DNA from: Varanus komodoensis
Lineage: Eukaryota; Chordata; Lepidosauria; Squamata; Varanidae
Assembly: GCF_004798865.1 (NCBI RefSeq)
Contig: NW_025335589.1
Span: 10,289,532 to 10,353,531, forward strand
DNA length: 64,000 bases
Reading direction: 5' to 3'
Below are positions 1 through 12,700 of the stretch, piece by piece. The translations under genes were made by a program, and so were the position numbers. Under the pieces are notes generated by a model, which was given only the letters and a program-made list of their open reading frames with translations, made no database searches and was not told where the DNA came from. Within the stretch, counting starts at the first letter, position 1. Each line of letters begins with the position of its first letter.

Positions 1-1010
1 ATATATACATGGTTCAATAAATAATGGATTTGCAAACAATTGAAAAGTACCTACCCTGTTTTCCATTCTGCAAATAAGTGAAAAACTCTGTGGCTGCTAT
101 GTCTTCATTAAGGCTGCCCTCTTTTTCCCCCAGCATATTTCAATAGTCTGTATCTCAATTTTTTTCTTCAGGACCCTGCAGAACATATATAATGCTTGAC
201 ATTCACAACTGCACAAGAGACTTTAAGTCTCATGCCAAAAGCCATGAAAGCAAAATGGCTCTAAATGATTACAAGCCATTGCTTGTGTTTTTCATAATGC
301 TGAATGCATTTTTTAGCATTTCTTTTCAAGTTAGCTAAATTAACGTTCACTTGGATTACAGCAGGGGCCTCCCCAGTGTCTTTTACAACATGTGTATATG
401 AGGAAAATACTTTTAATTCAAAACAATATCTTGAAACTCAGGAGGAACGGGGAGCCTGGCGGAGGCAGAATGGAGATCCCAGGGCTTGAGTACTGTGGCA
501 AGGGGTTGAGAACATAATTGACTCCTCACTGTGCCTGAAGCCTCTGCAAATCAATGATGAGGCCTCATTTCTGCATTGTGGATCTGGCATTGTGCCAGCG
601 GCCCCCACCTTTGAGAGGAGGGGTCATCAGCTCCCTGGGAGAGGAGCCTGGCATCACCACTGCACTGGGCGAGTTTTCTCCTGGTTAGTTGGCAACCCTA
701 GTAAGAAAGTTCATGTGGGTCAGGGTGTGGCATTGGTCATAAAGAGTCACAGCTTCAAGGAGAGGGTGCAATGACCTCTTGCACATGGGCACACATTGAC
801 CATACTTTTCCCAGAAGCCTTTGGAAACAACAGCCATATTAGATATTGTTCTGTCCGTGTAGCTGCCAATGTAAGATTCTGAGCTGTTAGTGACCTATTT
901 GCAGGGATACTGAAAATAGACTAGAAATTGCTAGGCAGATAGCATATCCTGCCATAATGTATCTTGCTTTACTTTCCTTAATTATGGGCATATGAGGAGC
1001 ATTCTTACTA
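1..1010. other. Intergenic, no gene recognised
   Basis: Short open frames occur here but none resembles a known protein or has splice context. The stretch at about 590-700 ends in a motif like the ends of an abundant reptilian MITE ('GTTGGCAACCCTAG' near 690), so part of it may be an old non-autonomous DNA transposon. That reading is weak. Confidence 0.4.
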
Positions 1011-3617
1011 GGAATGTGATGTCTGTGGAGGGGAAGCCAATCCCCTGTGCTCTAGGACTCATACTGATGTGGATGAAACTTATATTGCTCCAAGGCACTC
1101 TAGCCATGCTGAGTCAGGAGAAACGAGTCTTGCTCTGGCTGCCCCAGAGAGGGAAGAGATTGCCCTCTTCATCCCAAGTATTGCCATGCATTCCTGTTCA
1201 GAATTGCCCTCCCCTCTCCAGGTACCCTCCTTCATGGGTCACTGCCTTGTCATGACGAGGGGGCTTGCGTAGCTCAATGAAGCTATGAGCTATGCCGTGC
1301 AGGGCCACCCAAGATGGACAGGTCATAGCAGAGAGTTCTGACAAAACGTGATCCACTGGAGAAGGAAATGGCAACCCACTCTAGTATCTTTGCCATGAAA
1401 ACCCCATGGACAGTACCAAAAGGCAAAAAGATATGACACCAGAAGATGAGGCCCTCAGGTCAGAAGGTGTCCAATATGCTACTGGGGAAGAGCAGAGGGC
1501 TAGTACTGGTAGCACCAGAAAGAATGAAGTGACTGGGTCAAAGCCGAAAGGACGCACAGTTGCAGATGTATCTGGTGGTGAAAGGAAAGTCCGATGCTGC
1601 AAAGATCTATACTCCATAGGAACCTGGAATGTAAGATCCATGAATCAAGGCAAGCTGGATGTGGTCAAACAAGAGATGACAAGACTGAACATCGACATCT
1701 TAGGAATCAGTGAACTAAAATGGACAGGAATGGGTGAATTTAATTCAGATGACCATCAGGTATACTACTGCGGGCAAGAATCCCTCAGAAGAAATGGAGT
1801 AGCCTTCATAGTCAATAAAAGAGTAGGAAAAGCAGTACTGAGATACAATCTCCAAAATGACAGAATCTCGGTTCAAATCCAAAGGCAAACCATTCAACAT
1901 CACAGTAGTCTAAGTCTATGCCCCAACCATTGGTGCTGAAGAGGCTGAAGTTGACCGGTGCTATGAAGGCCTACAACACCTTCTAGAATTAACACCCCAA
2001 AATGATGTCCTTATCATCATGGGGGATTGGAATGCTAAAGTAGGAAGCCAAAAGATAACCGGAATAACAGGCAAGTTTGGCCTTGGAGTACAAAATGAAG
2101 CAGGGCACAGGCTGGTAGAATTTTGTCAAAAGAATACGATGGTCAAAGCAAACACTCTTTTCCAACAACCCAAGAGACAACTCTACACATGGACATCACC
2201 AGACGGTCAACACAGAAATCAGATTGACTATGTGCTCTGCAGCCAAAGATGGAGAAGCTCTATACCGTCAGTAAAAACTAGACCAGGAGCTGACTGCAGC
2301 TCAGATCATGAGCTTCTGGTTGCAAAATTTAGGCTTAAATTGAAGAAAGTAGGGAAAAGCACTAGGCCACTCAGGTATGACCTAAAACATATCCCTGATG
2401 AATATACAGTAGAGGTGACAAATAGATTTAAGGAATTAGATCTGATAGACAGAGTGCCAGAAGAATTATGGACAGAGGTTCGCAACATTGTACAAGAGGC
2501 AGCAACTAAAACCATCCCAAAGAAAAAGAAATGCAAGAAAGCAAAATGGCTGTCTGAGGAAGCTTTACAAATAGCTGAGGAAAGAAGGGAAGTGAAAGGC
2601 AAGGGAAAAAGAGAAAGATACACCCAATTGAATGCAGAATTCCACAGAATAGCTAGAAGAGATAAGAATGCCTTCTTAAATGAACAGTGCAAAGAAATAG
2701 AGGAAAACAATAGAATAGGGAGGACCAGAGATCTCTTCAAGAAAATTGGAGCTATGAAGGGAACGTTTCATGGAAAGATGGGCATGATAAAGGACCAAAA
2801 TGGCAGGGACCTAACAGAAGCAGAAGAGACTAAGAGGAGGTGGCAAGATTACAGAGAAGAACTATACAAGAAAGAGCTTAACGTCCCTGATAACCACGAT
2901 GGGGTGGTCACTGACCTCAAGCCAGACATCCTGGAATGTGAAGTCAAATGGGCCTTAGGTAGTCTGAGCAATAACAAAGCTAGTGGAGCTGACAGTATTC
3001 CAGCTGAGCTATTCAAAATCCTAAAAGATAATGCAGTAGAAGTGCTACACTCAATATGCCAGCAAATTTGGAAAACTCAACAGTGGCCACAGGATTGGGA
3101 TCGGATACATTCCGATCCCAAAGAAGGGCAATGCCAAAGAATGTTCAAACTACCACACCATTGCTCTCATTTCACATGCTAGCAAGTTATGCTCAAAATC
3201 CTACAAGCTAGGCTCCAGCAGTATGTGGACTGAGAACTACCAGAAATACAGGCAGGATTTCGAAGAGGGAGATGAACTAGAGATCAAATGCCAACATACG
3301 CTGGATCATGGAGAAAGCTAGGGAGTTCCAGAAAAACATCTACTTCTGCTTCATTGACTATGCTAAAGCCTTTGATTGTGTGGATCAGGACAAATTGTGG
3401 CAAGTTCTTAAAGAGATGGGAGTACCAGACCATCTTATTTGTTTCTTGAGAAACCTATATGTGGGTCAAGAAGCAACAGGGAAAACTGGGCATGGAACCA
3501 CTGATTGGTTCAAAATTGAGAAAGGAGTTTGGCAAGGCTGTATACTGTCGCCCTGCCTATTTGACTTATATGCAGAACACATCATGAGAAAGGCGGGGCT
3601 AGATGAATCACCTATCT
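1011..3617 (+). mobile_element. RTE-BovB LINE, copy 1 (3'-truncated)
   Basis: BovB-type non-LTR retrotransposon. The 5' part (about 1011-1405) reads like a BovB 5' UTR, including 'GCAGGGCCACCCAAGATGG' near 1298. The coding part starts at about 1406 and carries an AP-endonuclease domain (TWNVRS near 1623, GDWNAKVG near 2022, IDYVLCSQ near 2223, SDHELL near 2305) and the first half of the reverse transcriptase (motif A, DYAKAFDCVD, near 3356-3385). Similarity to the copy at 21.07-24.13 kb stops abruptly at about 3617, before the catalytic ADD motif. The start is approximate. By eye the two copies differ by only a few per cent, so the element is fairly young. Losing the 3' end is not the usual LINE outcome (they normally lose the 5' end), so a later deletion or insertion is likely. 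Confidence 0.92.
1406..3617 (+). pseudogene. BovB endonuclease/reverse transcriptase, broken
   Basis: The protein normally nicks target DNA and copies the LINE RNA at the nick. Here it lies in at least three open segments: 1406-1939, 2019-3182 and 3308-3619. The first holds the N-terminus and the start of the endonuclease. The second holds the rest of the endonuclease (catalytic DWN and SDH motifs) and the linker into the RT. The third holds RT motif A and the GVWQGCILSP block. The frame changes between segments and the RT is cut off before its ADD active site, so no working enzyme can be made. The first frame change is also present in the second copy. Confidence 0.88.
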
Positions 3618-3619
3618 GA

Positions 3620-4330
3620 TTTCACTGGTTAATTGTCACTTTCAATTTCATTGAACCTGTGAATTTCACAGTCTGGTTCACTGTCAGTTGAGTTCAGTTG
3701 TGCAAATCAGTTCTTTCTGTGAACTTTAAATTTCCCAGAAATATTTTTAAAGTTGTATTTTGACATTATACTTCTGTTAGTGATCTTTTTCAGCTTAGTT
3801 TTAATAGTTCATGGTCAGTAGCACAATTTGGTCCTGGTCTTCCTTTGGCAGTAAGAATAGAGTTTCTCCATTTCTTTCTTCCAATTATGTAGTCTATGTG
3901 AATTCAGTATTGGTCATCTGGTGAATTCCATCCATATAATCATTTGAATGGTTGCCTGAAGTATGTAGTCATGATAAGCAGGTAGCTGGTTCCACAGAAT
4001 TCTATAAGTCATTCTCCTGCTTAATTTCTGACTCCTGGGCCAAATTTTGGATTGGTTCATCACAGAGTTTACAAGTTAGCTTGAGCTTCACTGCCATTTT
4101 CTGTGGAAGAATGTCTGACAATGATGCTTTCGCCTACCACTGCTGCCTAGTAGGTTCAGTTTTTCCACCCTTATGACCATTAGAGATATCCATTCTCTTT
4201 TTCTGATTTCCTCCTGAAGTGGGTGGATGCATCTTAGTCCGGCCATTCCATCTTAGGCAACACTGGTAAAAGACCACCCTAGTAAGAGAGTCTGGCCTCC
4301 TGGCACCATCGTTCTTGACTTTTCTGACAG
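3620..4330 (-). mobile_element. Old RTE-clade LINE fragment, inverted next to BovB copy 1
   Basis: On the minus strand, at about 3800-3890, the translation reads like the end of an RTE endonuclease: 'IGRKKWRNSILTAKGRPGP' then 'ATDHELL', the counterpart of BovB IDYVLCSQRW...SDHELL. Flanking frames are full of stops. It differs much more from BovB than the two BovB copies differ from each other, so it is an older or different RTE lineage. Its outer limits are estimates. It abuts the broken 3' edge of BovB copy 1 within a few bases. Confidence 0.55.
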
Positions 4331-6557
4331 TCAAAGCCCCTTAACACATTAAGGTATTCATCCAAGGAAGAGATTTCTATTTACCCTAAGTGGATAAAAC
4401 ATGCATGAATTTAAAAGCATATTGCAAATTAAAATGCAATATTTGACATGAACATAACGCTAGGACATCTTTGACTTCTTCAGTGAAAAACTGGGTGTAA
4501 AACAGTGTAAATCTAAGGACCATATGTACGTAGCATTATATTTTTAAATAGAGAGGCTGAAGGACAAAGGCACAAACTTTCTGTTTTAATACCCTTTATC
4601 CCTGTAATACGTCTTCTGAATCACATGGTTCTCTTAGTGCTATGTCTTATATAAAGGCAGATAACACACAGAACCCATTAACCTTTTGAAGTGAAGCATG
4701 GAAACCCTTTTGAGTCTCTCCACTGGCTCCATTAATCAATTCAGTCCATAGATATGAACTGTAATATGTTCATTTCACTTGAGCAGCATTCAGTACTTGG
4801 CCAACTCAAATGTTAAACCAGGCTGGGTTTGCATCATTAAAAGGTATCCCTATGGTTCAGAGAAGAAAAAATTTCAAATTAAATCTTTGCAAGCAACTTT
4901 CTAGCTACAGAGGAAGCTCTGTCAATCTTTAATGTTCAAGCTAGCAAAGCCTTCTCTGTCTCAAAGAAGGCTTGTAAGTAGATAATAGAACAGTAAACCT
5001 ACCACTGTCAGGCCTAACCCAAACAATATTCTCTGACTATAGAACTAGAATTTTCTCATAGCTGCAATTCAGGGTGGTGTAAAATATTGGTCTAACCCAT
5101 AAATATAATGAATTGGGTGTATTTTATTTGAGAAAATGAATTTTCTTCATTGTTCTCTAGCTTAACTCTGCCCAGTATTTATGCCTCCGTGTAGTGATGG
5201 ATTAGTGGTCTAGTGCATGCAGTGGAAGCAAATTCCTGCTTTTCCAAGCATTTGAAGAGGCCACTCAAATAAATGCTACCCTGCCCCCTCTTTTCCACAG
5301 AAGAGAGAGGAGAGGTAGGTAGATGAAAGCTATCCTAGAGTCCGCTCCAGCTGGACTGACCCCTCCCTTTCAGACACAGTATCACCATCTGCTTCCTGGT
5401 GGGAAGGGTCTATATCACAGGAGAGAGGGACAGGGGCAGGGAGAGAGAGAGAGAGGAAGGGAGGAAGGTGATTTGCTGCTTCTTCTAATAGGTGAAGGTG
5501 GCTTACTGAGTAGTTTGTTTTGCGGGTACTTGTAAGCAACCATGGCAGGATTTGTATATCAAGAGGGATACAAACCATTGCAATAAATAAATAACTAGAA
5601 AGGCAGTGAAGAATGTGAGGGTGGGGCATGCTGGGAGTTGGCGTCCAACACATCTGAAGAGCATGAGGTTCACAAAGGCTGCTGTGCAGGTTTACTAGAG
5701 AAGAATGTCTTATTCAATGCAATGCATTTATTTCTGAGTAGATACAGTCAGGATTACACTGTGAGTCCGTTACATGCCCTGCCACCCTGTTAAGCTCAGA
5801 GCGATGGCAGGGAGCAAATAGCTTGCTGCTTGCTTTGCATTGCTATTCTAACTATGCTTTACTGCAAAGGGAGAAAGCCAGTGTATCCAGTGAAAATCAC
5901 CATGAATTGAGTGAAGCTGGACTGTGTTTCACTTAGGTGGAAGTGACCCCATGATTGCTTCAGAATACTCTCACTTTGCAGATGGAGCCGAATTTGCCAG
6001 GCAATTTCAAAGCCTCTAGAAAGAAGTGTGTGACAGAGTGACAAATATGAATGCATCTGCCATCATAAGAACTCTTTCAGTTCAGTGCATCTTGCATGCT
6101 ACCTGCTCCATTGCTTATTCCACCTGAAGTGAGTGAATTAGCCTTATGTGAGGGAAAGAGGGAGAGTCTAGTGATACTTTCATCTCTCACTACAGGATGG
6201 AAATCAACTCTTTTCTTTTTGTTGCTGCAGTTTCAGCAATGTGCCAGGAAGAAAGGCATGGCAGATGAGCTAATATGAATGGGTTGCTTTGTGGCAGATT
6301 TTTCCTTCTCTTTATCATCTATCACGGGGTAGGCAAACTCTTGGGCCTGTGGCATATACGCAAATTGGAGCAGCTGTCATGGGTGTGACCATGGAGGGGC
6401 AGTCACGGCTTATCACAAAGGACAAGTAACCTGCTGAGAGGCATGCATGGGAAGCTAAGATGGCACAACTAGAAGCTTCCGCTTTGCTTTGAAGCAAGCC
6501 CAGCTACCAGGAAGAAAATATAACAATATTTTTCAAATAAATAAAGGCAAGAGGTAT
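4331..6557. other. Intergenic, nothing recognised
   Basis: No coding exon or clear repeat seen. A purine-rich patch of GA repeats occurs at about 5420-5465. At about 6325 a 'GGGGTAGGCAAACT' string resembles a hAT-type left end but no partner end was found. Confidence 0.4.
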
Positions 6558-6673
6558 CAAGTAGGCATCTTGTAGCCCTTTGGATGTTTTGGCTGACAAC
6601 TTCCATCAGTCCTCATAAGAGCTTGGAAGATGTGGGCTAAAACATCTGGAAAGCCACACATTGCCCATTCCTG
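6558..6673. mobile_element. Short palindromic MITE (hAT-like), degraded
   Basis: The right end, read on the minus strand, is 'CAGGAATGGGCAATGTGTGG', followed by CTTTCCAGATGTTTT. The left side carries the matching inverted block 'GTAGCCCTTTGGATGTTTTG' and then 'ACAACTTCCATCAG'. This is the layout of a very common reptilian MITE whose arms read CAGGGGTGGG...ACAACTCCCATCAG. The left terminus is worn and no target duplication is visible. Confidence 0.6.
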
Positions 6674-7920
6674 TCTTAAAAGTTAGAAATAAGCAAGTCG
6701 AATGATTGCTGTATAAATTTATTGCTTGGTTCATGAAATCATGATGCACAGCAGAGTGAAATACTCCAGGGTCTTTACTATTATAATCTGCAATATCTAC
6801 ATTGTCTTTACAGCAATGGAAATAAAATTCCAGAGGGTATTTTGAATAGAGACGGAACAGGTTGAGGTCATCAGATAGCACGTATTGCTGAAGCAGTCTT
6901 GGCTTCAAATGGTTTTGCTATCACCTCATTTTTGCCTTCAGCTTCACTGGGAAAGAGCTTATATAACAACTTCTTCCTAGGTATGGATCTGAGATTGTGA
7001 ATTATAGCCTCAACAAACAACAGATGTTCCATTAAACTCTGGTGAATGGCTGAGAACTTTTGTTAATTAAATATATCATGTCTTGACTTTATGGTGACTT
7101 ACATTTCTTGTCTTTTTTCCAGTTCAGTGCATCTGACTTTTTTCTTTTATGCCACACTGCTAAAGGCTAAAGTAAACAGCAAGATAGAATCTCCAACATC
7201 CAATTTATGTTCCAACCAACCCTTTGCCTTGGGCATAATAAGGTACTGAAAACAGCTGTAGAGCTGTGGTAAACATATTTTTACTAATCAAAAGATGTGT
7301 GTGCATCCCTATGAGCAAATAATTCACACTACTTCTTCTATTGCTTTGGATTGATTGGGAAAAATATATGATACCATGTATAATATGTGTGTTTACAAAA
7401 GAACTAAAACCAAGACAATCCTTAGTGATTCACTCTGCAATTGTAAGTGTCATATGAAAGCAACCAAACATTTTGTATTTTCATTTATTTTTAGCATTTA
7501 TATACCATTTTCAATTAAAAAATATACAAAGCAGGTTAAAATGAAATAAATTAATAAAAAGTGGATTTGGAACTAATAAAATGACAATTTAATAAATCCA
7601 ATTGATCTCAAGCAGAAACTAGCTAAAAATTCACCTATTACTGTCTTGCACCCCCTCCCCTAAAATCCAGGAAGTTCTACTAAAGGACAATCTCAAAACC
7701 ATTTAAATAAGTAAATGAACAAACAAACAAACAAGGGCTTGATCCTCCCTTGACCATAAAGCCTGCTGAGAGACCACAGCAAGCTGTGTAAAATGCTGCC
7801 TAAGATATGTGGATGCATTGATGGGACAAGGCGTACCAGTGTAGGTCTCCCAGTAGACTGGTTCAGATGTCCTGTTAGCTGTGGTCCACCAACAAGGCGG
7901 TGGGTGGGTACCTGTCCATA
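6674..7920. other. Intergenic, nothing recognised
   Basis: AT-rich sequence without a convincing exon or repeat boundary. Confidence 0.4.
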
Positions 7921-8370
7921 TTTATTTATTATTTATTTATTTAAAACATTTCTATGCCGCCCCATTCGCCGAAGCCTCGGGGCAGCTCACAACATAAATT
8001 AAAATATAATAAATTAACAATATAAAACAAATTAACAATATAAAATAAGTCGCCCTGGCCAGATAAAATAAGCAAATAATATTAACAATTAAAATGATGC
8101 TTAAATAAAAAGGTCTTCGCCTGGCGCCGAAAAACAAATAACGACGGCACCAGGCGGACCTCTCTGGGGAGTGCATTCCATAGATGGGGTGCCACCGCAG
8201 AGAAAGCCCTCCTCCGAGTACCTACCCTCCTAATTTCTTTCACGGAGGGCTCCCGGAGAAGGGCCTCTCCTGCAGATCTCAAGGGGCGGGCGGGCATATA
8301 TGGATGCAAGCGCTCCTTCAGGTAACCAGGACCCAAGCCGTTTAGGGCTTTATAGGTCATCACCAACATA
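7921..8370 (-). mobile_element. L2/CR1-group LINE, 3' end
   Basis: Minus-strand open frame 8369-8082 encodes the C-terminal tail typical of reptilian L2-group LINE reverse transcriptases: 'TYKALNGLGPGYLKERL' at the start, then 'RRAFSAVAPHLWNALPREVR' and a final FRRQAKTFLF. It is followed by an AT-rich 3' end with TTTATTTATT-type repeats near 7921. Only the last part of the element is present, as expected for 5' truncation. The frame is still open over about 95 codons, so it is fairly young. L2 versus CR1 assignment rests on remembered family motifs. Confidence 0.8.
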
Positions 8371-8910
8371 TATGGGCAAGCATGGATCCACCAGATTTTT
8401 AGAAAAGCATCCCTTCAGTATACCCAGGGAAACCTTGGGGTTGGCATCATAAATTCCTTCCCACTGCAGCTATTGAAAAAGAGAAAGGGAAAAGCTGCCC
8501 TCCCCACTGTCCAGGCTGGCCATGAAAAACAGCATGAGGTCCAGGCTCCACCAGCAGATCTCTCCCCTTTCCACTCAGACACATCAGAAGGACTGCTCTG
8601 TAAATCTCGGTAAACATGGTCCCTGCTGAGCATCTTGCTCTGTCTGAGATTCCTTCATGCACTCCGGGCAACAGCTCAGGCAGGGAGACACTCACGGGTC
8701 AGGCAGCTGGAACAGGAGCCGTTTCAGTACCATGGCCAGCTCCACAGGTACCAGCCGTAGACTCAGGACCACGTTAAGCTTCTCTGTGGCTAGAATACTG
8801 CCGGGATAAGTCTGACGGTGCTCGTGAGCAGTTGACAAAGTTTCATACCAGACCAGAAGATTCCTCCTGGAAGTTCCACCTGTCAGGTGCTGTGTCTGGC
8901 TGTTAAGGAG

Positions 8911-9060
8911 ACATTTATTTATTAAAAGCTTTTGTATGTCGTCCTTTATATATCTCAGGATGGCTTACAGCAATTTAAAAACAATTTAAAACATCTAATA
9001 ACATCATCCACAGCTTGAAACAGTAATACTGTATGAAACAATAAATAAACATCAAATAAC
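8911..9060 (-). mobile_element. LINE/SINE 3' tail fragment
   Basis: Contains the sequence type found at the 3' end of L2-group elements (AAAGCTTTTGTATGTCGTCC, then 'GGATGGCTTACAGCAATTTA') followed by A-rich simple sequence. No coding part remains. Confidence 0.45.
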
Positions 9061-10750
9061 ATTGCAACGTCATTGCCTTTAGTCTGTGGGCAATGGCTTG
9101 GCTTGTGAGAGGAGACTGGAAGAGCTGGCTGCCCCTCCCAGTGTCAGCTGGGTCCCTGGCCTCATGGGGCACACATCCTTCCCATGGGATCAGTAGTTAC
9201 CTCAGATAAAGGTGAGAGGGACACCTGTTCCTTCCAGCACTAGCTACATTTCCAATTTTCCACATTGCCACTGTTAAATCTTCTACGTAGGTAAGAATGA
9301 CAAGTCCTCCATGAGGCCAAATCCTGCCTGCTGGAAGGATAGAAAGGGGCTTTATAGGCTGGCTGTGTGACCTCTGTGGAAGAGTTTAAGCTTGCATGCT
9401 TTATATAAATCAACCAACAATAGTACATTTTATCTGGACAGAGTGTTGGTTTAAGCTAGGATGTGGCACTCTCCATTAAAGTAATCGGAACATGCACCAG
9501 AACATGTCCATCTCCTTGTACTATGATTATTTGAGGGATCGTACAATCAGAACCAACCCTGCTGCAGTAGGATGCTTTGACTGCCTTCAGGCAGACCCAC
9601 ACAGGGCAGTGCACAGGGGGGAGCAGGGCTTGGGGCTTGAACAGACTTTTTAGTGCTGTGCCTAGCAGTGGGGAGGGGACCTCTGGATTCTATTTAACGT
9701 AGCACAAAGTCTTGGCTTGGCACTGCAGTTAGCCTTGGGGATTCTTAGTGACAACTCCATTTGGCTCCTAAGACATCTGGGCAGTCTCAATGGACAGATG
9801 ACTGGCACAATCGGAGTCAAAATGTCCTTTTCAGATGCTGGAGTCAAGCACATTGGGCCTTCTTTGGGCATCTACACTCCTCATTGTCAGTTGGACAAGA
9901 ATTGTCCACTGCCTTTCTCAGCTACACTTCAGCAGCTGTGGGACTGTTCTTTGCTTACTCTGAAGTCCTGATATGTGCAATCCAAAAGCTTTCTTTGAAA
10001 CAGAAGGTAATCTTAAATTGCACATCTCTTTGGGGTGTGACTGGGAGATAGGGAAAAATATATTTTCCAGTTTTTCATTTCTCATTGTAGAGTGTATGGA
10101 GTTGGACAGTTTGTTTTTGTTTCTATTATCTCAAGTTCCTTTGATTTTATAGTACCATTCCAGATAACAGTCTTATTTTTGACTCCTCTTATGTGTGTTT
10201 CAGTTTGTCAGGTGCCTTTAGTTCTATTGTCCACTCATTGATGGAATTAGATATTGTGGACTTTTGGGAGGTCCACAAAAAACCCTGTCATGATTAATGT
10301 AACTTTTGTGGATACACAATTGTATGCGTGCACGCTCATGTGCATGCATGTATTTTGTTAATGTTACACAAAGGAATTTGAAGAGAGATCAGAGCTGTAT
10401 GAAATGTTGGGATGCTATTAAAGGCAGAGGCATAAGCATCCTTTCCATTAACTTTAATACTTTCATATGACTAAGTGTGCTTACTTTTCTGAGAAAAAAC
10501 AAAAAGTCCACAAATCTGCAGAACACTTGGTGACTCAGAAGATGCTAAACTCCTGTGGAATCCACAGGTTGAATTCATAGAAATTTGAAGTAATCCCTAA
10601 CCCCCAGTTTTCTCTGACATCCCTACTATAAAGAAAAAGTATGATACAAGTAAAAGTATGGTACAAGTAATATGTGTTACTTAAAGTACTATGTGATGCT
10701 CCAAACTGCTCCTAGGGGCTAATTGTTATTCCAAGTCAACAGTTATTCCA

Positions 10751-10815
<65 letters not shown>

Positions 10816-12500
10816 CAGTAGTATACAATCAGCCTTGCCAATCAGCCTTGCCATTCTTTTCAGGGCAGATTATTCCAAGATACTGAACTCATGTACTATG
10901 AAAACCTGATCAGAGAAGTTGTTTCCCCATGAAATGTGTTTGATTTTAGTATTTGTGAAATTTACAGCATTTACCACTATGGTTGTCTGTAACTATTAAC
11001 GCTTGGAGATTACAGGCATCCCATCAAGGGCAGGAGAGGAGCACAGAGGCAAAGATTGCCTTTGTGCTTTGCCTATCCTGCCAAAGTCTTAGCGGATTAT
11101 GGCTAAGTCTTTTGCCTCTGCTTGCAAGGGGAGAGGTTGAGGCAGTGCCAAGCTACAATGCATCCTGGTAGAGCCTTACTCTTCCCCTCCCCATCTTCTA
11201 AAACACCCACCCAATGCTGGCCCAAGGTTAGTCTTGTAACCTTGGAACTGCAGCCAGCATGGATCTTCCTGGCTTTTTGGAGTAGAGCACTCCAGAGTCC
11301 CAGCTGTGACCTCTGAACATGTATGACTCTAGACAGTCCTATGGCTGTCTAGAAGCTTTCTAGTGGCTATAGAACTGTTCCGTTATTTGATTTGTAACAT
11401 TTATTACCATTTTCATTGTCACATGATCTCAAAGTGGGGTTTAGTTTAATTTATCCTGTGATCTTACAGCTGTGTGATGGGATGTCATGAGGATGCAGCC
11501 ACATTTAAGAAAATAAAATTAACTTGCATGTGCTGAATATCAGAAGGCACAGATACATCTTCGGGACTGCAATCTGTAGCAGACACTGTGTTTTATTAAC
11601 TATTAATGAAAACACTGACTATTGTACTAAAACAGTGATTAGAAATATGTACTTTTCTCTTTTCTGCCACTGACCCTATTGCATAGCAAGATTTATTTGC
11701 TAAAAGAAAACGGAAAAAAAAACTGACAAGAAATGTGATTTTAAATTCAGTGGACATTTCTTTCCTTTGCAGCATTTTCCTGTCCACCCACGATACTGTT
11801 GGAGGTAGCAGCAGGAATGATGTAGTCACTGAGTTAGCACTTACTGTGTGGAGATGGAACTGGGACTGCACATCCAAGTGTGCTCCATGGATCATTCTTG
11901 AGTTTTTGAAAATCAAGTCTTTCCTTACTCTTGCCTAGGACACTGCTATTAGTGCTATTTTCATCTGCTGTTTGCTTGGTGTTATTTGCACATAAAATTG
12001 TTCTTTGAAATGCAATGTTATGCTCTGGACTAAGTTTTAGACTGAGCATTCAGAATGAGGTGTCATTATCTTCTGCTTTTACTCTCAAGTGGGCTGCAAA
12101 AATCCAGTCATTTGTAAAGAGTATCTCTTCACATAAGGGCTCCTGGCATTTTTGTTCATGGGAGAAAAATGTAAAAGCATTAGTCCCAGCAGAAGTTTCC
12201 ATCTTTTCCTTTCCCAGAAATCAGCCCAAATATCTTACTGATATGTGGATATGACCGTGTGTGTGTGTATATTCTTCTTTAATTCTCTATTTGGAAGGCT
12301 GTCCAGTCCAACTCCAGTTTAAAGTACTAAATGAAGGAAGAACAAGGACTATGTAGTTGTGATATTTAATTTCTATTTAGAGCAATTAGTTTCAATTTTA
12401 CTTCTATTCATATAAATTGGCACATGTACAATAGTTTCATCACTTTTGCTTTCAGGGAAAGTTCTGGCTTGATTTGGACCCACTACTCTGCATTTCTGTC
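9061..12500. other. Intergenic, mostly unassigned
   Basis: No exon was recognised. It holds an (AG)n tract (10751-10810) and two tiny direct duplications: a 17-bp unit at about 10635-10670 and a 13-bp unit at about 10828-10853. Confidence 0.4.
10751..10810. repeat. (AG)n microsatellite
   Basis: About 30 units of AG with one interruption near 10763. Confidence 0.95.
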
Positions 12501-12524
12501 AGCCCAGGGTATTTGCTAAGCTCT

Positions 12525-12700
12525 CCTGCATGTTTCAAATGCATCCATTTTCTTCCTGTTAGCTTTCTTCACTGTCCAGCTTTTGCAGCCATAGTGATTG
12601 GGAATACAATCATGTGGGTGATCTTGACTTTGGTCTTCAGGAAACATCCTTACACTTGGTCACTTTTCTAGTTTTGCCTTCTAATTCTTTGCTGCTGTCA
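12525..12700 (-). mobile_element. Old RTE-clade LINE fragment (RT C-terminal part)
   Basis: The minus strand from about 12665 to 12530 aligns with the BovB block that encodes 'VHIVKAMVFPVAMHGCESWT'. Here it reads VKITHMIVFPITMAAKAWTV and then a KKAN-like stretch. Spacing and motif order fit an RTE reverse transcriptase C-terminal region, but divergence from the BovB copies is high. Only this short block is recognisable. Confidence 0.5.

Noticed and set aside
590-700. Possible reptilian MITE ending GTTGGCAACCCTAG
   Set aside because: Only one end was recognisable; not strong enough to list as a separate element.
2306-2740. Minus-strand open frame of 144 codons (and its twin at 22029-22463)
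   Set aside because: Antisense shadow of the Lys/Glu-rich BovB protein; present in both copies only because the LINE is.
6320-6500. Possible hAT-type left end near 6325
   Set aside because: Only one end-like string was seen; no partner end or target duplication.
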